DNA of 19,728 nt from Actinomycetota bacterium (GTDB lineage: Bacteria > Actinomycetota > Thermoleophilia > Solirubrobacterales > Thermoleophilaceae), in NCBI GenBank assembly GCA_005883295.1, contig VAWV01000117.1, forward strand, positions 1-19,728. The letters run 5' to 3'. Of this stretch, positions 14,526 to 19,728 are shown one piece after another; the stretch's first letter is position 1, and every line of letters begins with the position of its first letter. The translations under genes and the position numbers were made by a program. The notes beneath the pieces are model-generated. The model was not told the origin of the DNA and did no database searches. It was given only the letters and a program-made list of their open reading frames with translations.

Positions 14526-15490
14526 GCGCTGCCGCCTTCGGGCCGGGGCGCGCCAACCTGATCGGCGAGCACACGGACTACAACGACGGGCTCAGCCTGG
14601 CGTTCGCGCTCCAGTACGGCGTCACGGTCACCGCGGAGCCCCGCTCCGGCGAAATCGCCGGCGAGCCGGAGGCGTTCGTGCGAGGCATGGTCGCGGAGCT
14701 CCGTGCGGCCGGGTTCGAACTTCGACCAGTTGGGCTCAAAATTGAGAGCACGCTTCCCGAGGGCGCCGGGCTGTCGTCGTCGGCGGCGCTCGAGACCGCG
14801 CTCTGCCTGGCCCTCATCGGTGCTGCGGGGCTCCGGCCGCCCGACCACCGCGTGGAGCTCGCGAGGCTGTGCTCGCGGGTCGAGAACGTGTGGGTGGGCG
14901 CCCGCACAGGCCTCCTGGACCAGATCACCTCGCTGCTGGGCGAGGAGGGGCACGCGCTGCGGATCGACTTCCGGACACTCGAGGTGCAGCGCGTTCCGCT
15001 GGTGCTCGGGGACTGGCGGCTCGTGGCTGTCAGGTCGGGAGAGCAGCACTCGCTGGCCGCTGGCTCCGGCTACGACCAGCGCCGCGCCGAGTGCGACCGG
15101 GCCGCCGAGCTGCTGGGCCTGGCGAGCCTGCGCGACGCCACCGCAGACGCCGCGGCGGGACTTCCCGCGCCGTTCGACCGGCGCGTCCGCCACGTGCTCG
15201 AGGAGAATGACCGGGTGGACGCGACGATCGCGGCGCTCGAGCGCTCGGACCTCGCCGAGGTCGGCCGGCTGCTCGACGCCTCGCACAGGAGCCTTCGCGA
15301 TCTCTACGAGGCCTCGACGGACGCCGTCGAGCGAACCGTGGCGCAGTTGACGGCCGCGGGGGCCGCGGGCGCGCGCATGATGGGAGGCGGGTTCGGCGGA
15401 AGCGTCCTGGCCCTGTTCCCACCCCGGCGCGAGCCCCCCGAAGGCGCCCTCGAACTCGAGCCCTCGCGCGGCGCGCGCCTTCTGCACTAG
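14522..15490 (+). CDS. galK: Galactokinase (GHMP kinase family)
   Basis: All three GHMP motifs are present. Counting from codon 14522: G-R-A-N-L-I-G-E-H-T-D-Y-N-D-G at 9-23 (galactokinase signature), P-E-G-A-G-L-S-S-S-A-A at 79-89 (ATP loop) and M-M-G-G-G-F-G-G-S at 286-294. D133 in G-L-L-D-Q matches the catalytic Asp. The product phosphorylates alpha-D-galactose at O1 with ATP in the Leloir pathway, in the cytoplasm. At about 322 residues it is shorter than E. coli GalK, with a compressed region between motifs 1 and 2. The expected N-terminus falls at ATA 14522 (overlapping the TAG of the GH94-like gene) or CTG 14507/14495. The nearest conventional start, GTG 14408, would add 38 unconserved residues, so the 5' end is uncertain. 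No other Leloir gene is in the window. Confidence 0.88.
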   Translation: MGAAAFGPGRANLIGEHTDYNDGLSLAFALQYGVTVTAEPRSGEIAGEPEAFVRGMVAELRAAGFELRPVGLKIESTLPEGAGLSSSAALETALCLALIGAAGLRPPDHRVELARLCSRVENVWVGARTGLLDQITSLLGEEGHALRIDFRTLEVQRVPLVLGDWRLVAVRSGEQHSLAAGSGYDQRRAECDRAAELLGLASLRDATADAAAGLPAPFDRRVRHVLEENDRVDATIAALERSDLAEVGRLLDASHRSLRDLYEASTDAVERTVAQLTAAGAAGARMMGGGFGGSVLALFPPRREPPEGALELEPSRGARLLH

Positions 15491-15503
15491 GTTTTCGCCC
15501 GCA

Positions 15504-15722
15504 ATGGGGAGGTCACTCGTAGCGGGCCTTTGCGTTCTCGCCGCGGCCGGCGGCGGGTACGCGGCTGGAAAATCGAAGGGCGCCGACATGGATAAGGCCA
15601 GGCGGCAAGGCGAGCAGGCCGGCAGGGCGCGCGCCGCCGCCGACCGCAGCGTCTACACGGCGGCGTACCGCCAGGCGTACAGGGCGGCGTTGAGGACGGC
15701 GTCGCGCGGAGGCGGGAAATGA
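15504..15722 (+). CDS. Small membrane-anchored basic helical protein (72 aa)
   Basis: 72 residues, ATG start, 13 nt after galactokinase. Residues 4-20 form a hydrophobic Ala/Gly segment (uncleaved anchor or signal), followed by G-G-G-Y-A-A-G and then an Arg/Lys/Ala-rich stretch with Y-T-A-A-Y-R-Q-A-Y-R-A-A, probably one amphipathic helix. No Cys. Its stop overlaps the next gene's ATG (ATGA at 15719-15722), so the two products are made together. Both share the plan anchor, G-G-Y-A-x-G, basic helix. No ribosome binding site is obvious. Family unknown. Confidence 0.65.
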   Translation: MGRSLVAGLCVLAAAGGGYAAGKSKGADMDKARRQGEQAGRARAAADRSVYTAAYRQAYRAALRTASRGGGK

Positions 15723-16285
15723 CGCTGTCGCGAGTGCCCTCGCCGCAGGAGACCAGCCCCACCGTGCACCACAGGCGCGGCCTCGGCGGTTGGCGCGGCC
15801 CCATCACGGGCGTGCTCGCCGCTCTCGTGGTCGTGCTCGCGGGGCTGGGCGGGTACGCGCTCGGCCACTCGGGGCGCCACAGCAAGAAGGAGGCCGCGGC
15901 GGCGAAGCGGGCCGCAGAGCGACGCACCTTCCTGATCGCCCGGCGAGAGCTCGCCGCGCGCGGTCGACGCGCCGGCGTTCGCGCGGCGCGGGCGGCGGCA
16001 GCGGGCGGACAGCATCCTCGCAAGGCGCCGACCAAGCCGCGCCGGGGGCCCATCCCGACCCCCACGGGCGGGATCAAGGACTGCAAGACGTTCTTCCGGA
16101 AGAAGAGCTTCATCTCGTCTGTACGGAACATCACCTGCGGCGCCGCGGCGGCGGAGCAGGGGAAGGCGGTGGGCGCCGGCCATCCGACGAAGACACCCGG
16201 CGGGTTCACGTGCCAGCGGATCGATCCGCAGCATTACCGCTGCACGAAGGGATCGCAGGCCTATCGCTGGGACGTCATCCCGTAG
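15719..16285 (+). CDS. Membrane-anchored protein with C-terminal four-Cys domain (188 aa)
   Basis: 188 residues; ATG overlaps the preceding stop. A cytoplasmic N-terminus of about 25 residues leads to one membrane helix (26-48) ending G-L-G-G-Y-A-L-G-H, then a basic Ala/Arg helix (55-95), a Pro/Lys linker (98-117) and a small C-terminal domain (118-188) with C122, C140, C165 and C175, likely two disulfides outside the membrane. Spacing and the closing G-F-T-C, Y-R-C-T-K-G, A-Y-R-W pattern resemble small Cys domains I associate with exported actinobacterial proteins, but I cannot name one. It is the last gene of the plus-strand series, converging on the FHA gene with an 11-bp overlap of coding ends (16275-16285). 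Confidence 0.78.
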   Translation: MTLSRVPSPQETSPTVHHRRGLGGWRGPITGVLAALVVVLAGLGGYALGHSGRHSKKEAAAAKRAAERRTFLIARRELAARGRRAGVRAARAAAAGGQHPRKAPTKPRRGPIPTPTGGIKDCKTFFRKKSFISSVRNITCGAAAAEQGKAVGAGHPTKTPGGFTCQRIDPQHYRCTKGSQAYRWDVIP

Positions 16286-17609
16286 GGGCAGCCGCCGTCT
16301 CTGGGCGGTCGGTCACCCAGCGCTCCCCGTCCCATCGACGCCAGGTCGACGGCCGGCGGCGCCGCGAGTAGGTCGCCGGCGGGAGTCCCGGCCAAGCCTG
16401 TGAGGCTGCATCGTCGAGCGAGCCCGTCCAGACGGACTCCACGCGATCGATCACCCAGCCACGCCGGCCCTCGCGAACGAAGGTCCAGCGCTCCAGGAAG
16501 GCCCTGACCTCAGAGGAGTCGCCGTCGATGACCTCGCCCGTGCGGAGGTCCTCGATCCAGTCGCGCGCGAGGAAGGCAAGGTACGCCTCGACGGCTTCGC
16601 CCTCGTCGCCCGATGGGCGGCGAACGGCCACGTCCTTCAGGTCCAGCTCCTCGATCGAGTTGAACTGGAAGTCGTTCTCGAGCTCCTCGAGGGCGTCGAG
16701 TGTGCGGTCGAGGTAGGCGTCCGAGACGTAGGGGCGCATCTCGTCCGCGTCACGGTTGCTCCAGGCGTGGAGCACCGGTCCGAAGCTCTCCACCACGCGG
16801 GCGTGCAGGTCCTTTGCGATCTCAGCCGCGGAGATCGCCTCCATCACGCCGGCGGGCGGGGCCTCGGATTCCCGAGCGGGCTCGGGCTCCTCGGCGGCGG
16901 GCTCTTCCTCGGGCTCAGGCGCTTCCTCGGGCTCGGCCGTCTCCCCGGACTCGGCTTCGACGGCCTCCTCCGCCGCCGGCTCGGCCTCTTCCGGCTCGGG
17001 CTCCACCTCCGCCTCCTCGGGCTCGGGCTCCTCCGGCTCCGCCTCCGCGTCCGCCTCGGCCACCTCTGGCTCCACCTCGGGCTCGGGCTCCTCGGGCTCG
17101 GGCTCCTCGGACTCCTCAGGCTCGGCCTCGGGTTCCTCCGGTTCGACCTCCTCCTCGGCCGGCTCCTCGGTGACCTCGAGCGCCGTCGGCTCATCTTCCG
17201 CGGTGGGTTCGGGGACCGCCTCATCAGCCTCGACCTTGACCGCCGCCGCCTCCTCGGCCGCGCCCTCGACCGGGGTGACCTGCTCCGGCTCGAGCTCGGC
17301 GGCGACCTCCACCTCGAGCACGGTCGTCCCGATCTTGAGACGGTCGCCCGGGTGAACCGGACGGTGGCCGGTCACGCGCTCGTCGTTGACGAACGTCCCA
17401 TTCGTCGACTGAAGGTCCTCGATCTTCAGCCCTTGCTCACCAAGGTGGAGCGACGCGTGCCGCCGGGAGACCTCCGGATCGTGCAGTACGAGGTCGGCGC
17501 CCCTCGCGCTCCGGCCGATCACGGCGGAACGGTCGAGACCGAACTCCCTTCCGGCGTCGGGTCCCTCGACGACCTTGAGCCGCAACGGCTGCTCACGCTC
17601 GTCGGTCAC
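16275..17609 (-). CDS. FHA-domain protein with long acidic linker and Tim44-like C-terminal domain
   Basis: 444 residues from GTG. FHA domain at about 8-101, with the phosphothreonine-binding residues visible: G32-R33-S34, S49-R-R-H51 and S68-T-N70-G-T. Residues about 103-253 are almost only Glu, Pro, Ala and Val, a disordered, highly acidic spacer. Residues about 255-400 resemble a Tim44/MbA-like domain (F-G-P-V-L-H-A-W-S-N-R-D, V-S-D-A-Y-L, L-E-E-L-E, A-F-L-A-R-D-W, then E-R-W-T-F-V-R-E), and the tail ends W-R-R-W-D-G-E-R-W-V. FHA domains dock onto Ser/Thr-kinase targets, so it is probably an adaptor in phospho-signalling at the membrane or envelope. No membrane helix is visible and no kinase gene is in the window. 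The ribosome binding site before the GTG is poor. Confidence 0.85.
   Translation of the reverse strand: MTDEREQPLRLKVVEGPDAGREFGLDRSAVIGRSARGADLVLHDPEVSRRHASLHLGEQGLKIEDLQSTNGTFVNDERVTGHRPVHPGDRLKIGTTVLEVEVAAELEPEQVTPVEGAAEEAAAVKVEADEAVPEPTAEDEPTALEVTEEPAEEEVEPEEPEAEPEESEEPEPEEPEPEVEPEVAEADAEAEPEEPEPEEAEVEPEPEEAEPAAEEAVEAESGETAEPEEAPEPEEEPAAEEPEPARESEAPPAGVMEAISAAEIAKDLHARVVESFGPVLHAWSNRDADEMRPYVSDAYLDRTLDALEELENDFQFNSIEELDLKDVAVRRPSGDEGEAVEAYLAFLARDWIEDLRTGEVIDGDSSEVRAFLERWTFVREGRRGWVIDRVESVWTGSLDDAASQAWPGLPPATYSRRRRPSTWRRWDGERWVTDRPETAAAPTG
16851..17303 (-). repeat. Glu/Pro-rich low-complexity tract inside the FHA gene
   Basis: About 150 codons made largely of GAG/GAA, CCG/CCC/CCT and GCG/GCC in irregular E-P-E-E-P-E units. 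The DNA looks like imperfect short repeats of a GAGCCCGAG type on the minus strand. There are no uniform units or spacers, so it is coding low complexity, not an array. Confidence 0.8.
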
Positions 17610-17663
17610 CCCCGAAACGCTACGACACTTACCAAGGATGAGGCGCGCTACCGCGCGGCGCCG

Positions 17664-19370
17664 TTACGGCCTGGTGCCCAGGATCAGCTGCGCCGGATAC
17701 GTCGAGTCGTGGAGGATGATGTTGCGGCCCGCCACGGGCAGCGGCTCGTGGTTTGGCGAGTCGGACGAGCTCAGCCACAGCCGCAGCCTGTGCCCGGGCT
17801 TGAGCGTCCAGGCGATCGGCCAGATGTCCATCCGGTAGAGCGTCTGGAGCCCGATCGAGACCGGCACCTGCCTGTCGTCGGGCAGGTAGGGCGCGCCGGG
17901 ACGCGAGCGCTTCGGATCGACCCGCCGGAAGCTGGCCCTGAGCCAGCCCTGGGTCATCATGCGGGCGCTGCCGTCCGGCGCCACGTCCACGAGCCGGCCG
18001 ACCCAGCCCATGTCGCTGGCCTCGGTGATCGCCCAGAAGCGGAGCTCCGAGGGACCCGCCACGTGGAGCGGCCTCTTCAGGGGAGGCGTGGTGTAGGTCA
18101 GTCCGTGCGGCTCGTCGAACCGCTGGTCGAGCGGGGCGTAGGGCAGGAAGCCGTCGGGTCCCTCCCGGTCGATCGGGATCGAGCTGCCGGCCGTCGGGTC
18201 GTACACGTAGGACTCCTGATAGGAGTCGCGCCCCCTCGGCGGCGTCCGCGACAGCGTCCCGTCGTTCAGTGAGTGGGCCGTGCCGCTCTTCGCGCCCGAG
18301 AGGTAGAGGCGCGGCCTCGACTTGGTGGCCGCCAGCCAGCTCGGGGCCGAGTGCCAGGTGCGGTCCCCCATGTCGAAGTAGCGGACGCGCGGCTTGCGGT
18401 CGATCCCGTTTCGCCTGCCCTTCACGAAGCGATTGAGCCACCGGAGTACCTCGCCCTTGGGCGGCTCCGAGCTAAGCGACGTGAGCCCGCCCACCGGCGA
18501 GCCCTGCTGGTAGGGCGCGTCGACCTCACCGCCGCGGCCGGTGCCGTGATGTGTGCTGGCGTCGATCCACAGCAGCCTGTGGCGCGCGGCCAACCCGTCG
18601 ATCAACCACATGTCGCCGCGCGAGAACATGTCGGCCCAGCCCGTGTAGATGTAGGTCGGGACCCTGATCCGCTTCTCCCTGAGGAGCACCGACCGCTCCC
18701 GGTAGACGGGTCCGTCCAGCGGCAGCTCCCGCGTCTCCAGCACGAATTCCTGCTGCGTGCGGTCGGTGATCTGGCGCTGGGGGCCGATCCCGAGCGACTG
18801 GGCGACTGTCTGGCCGGCGAACCACTGGGCCACGAAGCCCTGGTCGTAGAGGCCGTTCTGCCAGATCACGTCGCGGTAGGGATCGGTTGGCGGGTGGCCC
18901 ACGATCACGGCCACGAGGTGAGGCGGGCGAAGGGCGGCCCCGAGGAGTGCGGTGATCGCCGAGTACGAGTAGCCGTTCAGGATCACCTTGCCGTTGCTCC
19001 AGCGCTGGTGGGCGACCCACTCGACGACGTCGCGGACGTCGAGCTGCTCGCGGTAACAGAGGAGGCAGAGCGCGCCGCCGCTCTTTCCGCTGCCGCGAAC
19101 GTCGGTGTTCACGTGGGCGTAGCCGTCCTTCAAGTAGGTGGTGGTCGTGGAGCGGCCGTACGGCTCCATGTCGACGATCGCGGGATAGCGCCCGCGCGCG
19201 CCGGGCAGGTACGCGTCCCCCGACAGGTTGACCCCATCGCTGGCGGGGATCGTGACGTCGCGCAGGGTCACCGGAGCGGCCGCCGCCGGCGCGGCGCAGC
19301 AGAGAGCGGTCGCGATCGCCGCGACCGCGACGCCAAGGCGCCCCTGGACCCCTGTCGGGACCTCCCGCAT
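17664..19370 (-). CDS. Secreted CocE/NonD-type hydrolase (X-Pro dipeptidyl-peptidase S15 family)
   Basis: 568 residues from ATG 19370, TAA stop. Signal peptide about 1-32 (V-A-V-A-A-I-A core, ending A-A-A-A-P). The S15 alpha/beta-hydrolase part has I-P-A-S-D-G-V-N-L (41-49), an N-T-D-V-R-G-S-G-K-S-G-G block (88-99), the nucleophile elbow G133-Y-S135-Y-S-A138 (family norm G-x-S-Y-x-G, here final Gly to Ala), a T-G-W-A-D-M-F-S-R-G acid region and T-H-H-G for the His. The C-terminal third is the jelly-roll domain typical of X-Pro dipeptidyl-peptidases and cocaine esterase. The substrate could be a peptide or an ester. An odd C-L-L-C pair sits at 102-105. A longer in-frame start at 19514 is rejected because it would overlap the next gene and bury the signal peptide. 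Confidence 0.88.
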   Translation of the reverse strand: MREVPTGVQGRLGVAVAAIATALCCAAPAAAAPVTLRDVTIPASDGVNLSGDAYLPGARGRYPAIVDMEPYGRSTTTTYLKDGYAHVNTDVRGSGKSGGALCLLCYREQLDVRDVVEWVAHQRWSNGKVILNGYSYSAITALLGAALRPPHLVAVIVGHPPTDPYRDVIWQNGLYDQGFVAQWFAGQTVAQSLGIGPQRQITDRTQQEFVLETRELPLDGPVYRERSVLLREKRIRVPTYIYTGWADMFSRGDMWLIDGLAARHRLLWIDASTHHGTGRGGEVDAPYQQGSPVGGLTSLSSEPPKGEVLRWLNRFVKGRRNGIDRKPRVRYFDMGDRTWHSAPSWLAATKSRPRLYLSGAKSGTAHSLNDGTLSRTPPRGRDSYQESYVYDPTAGSSIPIDREGPDGFLPYAPLDQRFDEPHGLTYTTPPLKRPLHVAGPSELRFWAITEASDMGWVGRLVDVAPDGSARMMTQGWLRASFRRVDPKRSRPGAPYLPDDRQVPVSIGLQTLYRMDIWPIAWTLKPGHRLRLWLSSSDSPNHEPLPVAGRNIILHDSTYPAQLILGTRP

Positions 19371-19426
19371 CCCGCGGCCGAGTATCCCAGGCGCGCTCGT
19401 GCCGCGCGCCGGCCGCGGCGCCCGGA

Positions 19427-19728
19427 TCAGTCGACCCTGTGCCAGTCCCGGTTGTGCCGGTGGCTCCTGTGGCGCTTGTGCCTGTGCGGCTTCGGCATCG
19501 ATTTCGCGTGGCACGGTGAGTGCGACTCGAGGGTCTGCGTCACCCCGTCCACATACGTGAAGTCCGTCGTGATCGTCCAGTAGCCGGACTTCGGGCAGGT
19601 CGGCGGCGTCCGGACGGTCGCGTGGCCATTCTGGACGCGCCGCGGGAAGTCGACCTTGAGGCTCTTCAGCGGCGTGTAGTTGTCGGGTGGGCCCTTCCCC
19701 GGGAAGGTGGGGAAGTCCGTTGACGCGG
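19427..19728 (-). CDS. Secreted-type protein with His/Arg-rich tail, C-terminal fragment
   Basis: The last 100 codons of a minus-strand gene whose start lies beyond the right edge, ending TGA at 19429-19427. Residues run K-S-L-K-V-D-F-P, then T-C-P-K-S-G-Y-W, F-T-Y-V-D-G and E-S-H-S-P-C, which looks like the last strands of an exported beta-sandwich with a Cys pair. I associate this ending with many secreted actinobacterial proteins, but no name follows. After the last Cys comes a strikingly His/Arg/Lys-rich tail of about 27 residues. It lies 56 nt ahead of the CocE-type gene on the same strand, so cotranscription is possible. Confidence 0.72.
   Translation of the reverse strand, partial: ASTDFPTFPGKGPPDNYTPLKSLKVDFPRRVQNGHATVRTPPTCPKSGYWTITTDFTYVDGVTQTLESHSPCHAKSMPKPHRHKRHRSHRHNRDWHRVD

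Noticed and set aside
14237..15589. 450-codon minus-strand frame opposite galactokinase
   Set aside because: The plus strand carries all galactokinase motifs; the antisense product has low-information composition and spans three real genes.
16851..17303. Possible CRISPR-like or satellite repeat
   Set aside because: Units are irregular and preserve one reading frame (E/P-rich); there are no equal repeats separated by unique spacers.
17643..17656. GCGCG-CTAC-CGCGC hairpin after the CocE-type gene as a terminator
   Set aside because: Only 5 bp, no T-tract, and GC-rich short stems are expected by chance here.
16767..18272. 501-codon plus-strand frame rich in Leu/Gly/Arg, opposite the FHA and CocE genes
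   Set aside because: It is the mirror of the Glu/Pro tract and crosses two well-supported minus-strand genes.

Overview
The window is a uniformly high-GC, gene-dense stretch with GTG and TTG starts, 4-bp start/stop overlaps and many signal-peptide, PKD and Cys-containing envelope proteins. This suggests an actinobacterium, most plausibly of the Thermoleophilia/Solirubrobacterales type (inferred from style; no marker gene such as rRNA is present). No tRNA, rRNA, CRISPR, transposase or phage gene was seen. No gene-free gap exceeds 300 bases.

Layout. 1-159 (-) is the N-terminus of a secreted protein that runs off the left edge. 294-1994 (-) is a large polytopic GT-C-like membrane protein, divergent from a secreted PKD-domain protein (2024-2815, +). 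A compact minus-strand cluster (5756 down to 2812) follows: a MauE-like membrane protein, a Tat-exported Cys-rich homologue of the methylamine dehydrogenase light chain, a MauD-like membrane-anchored thioredoxin, a 26-residue one-helix micro-protein, a Cys-free polytopic membrane protein and an uncharacterised 132-aa protein. A rhodanese (5809-6189, -) sits just upstream. No heavy-chain gene is present, and one of the two TTQ tryptophans is replaced by valine, so this is not ordinary methylamine oxidation.

6354-7238 (+) is a secreted Ala-rich helical protein built from two copies of a four-Cys module, closed by a strong hairpin at 7265-7292. A tight plus-strand series then runs from 7347 to 16285: secreted esterase, TetR regulator, two tandem secreted GH94-like glycosidase/phosphorylase paralogues (the first with an apparent frameshift just after its signal peptide), galactokinase (no conventional start codon at the expected place) and two small membrane-anchored proteins. 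Gaps are 34 nt or less, or genes overlap, so one transcription unit is likely. A -10-like element and an imperfect palindrome lie ahead of the esterase. The gene set suggests extracellular processing of an esterified, perhaps galactose-containing glycan followed by galactose phosphorylation (inference).

The right end holds three minus-strand genes: an FHA-acidic linker-Tim44-like protein that overlaps its convergent neighbour by 11 bp, a secreted CocE/X-Pro dipeptidyl-peptidase-type hydrolase, and the C-terminus of a secreted protein with a His/Arg-rich tail that runs off the edge.
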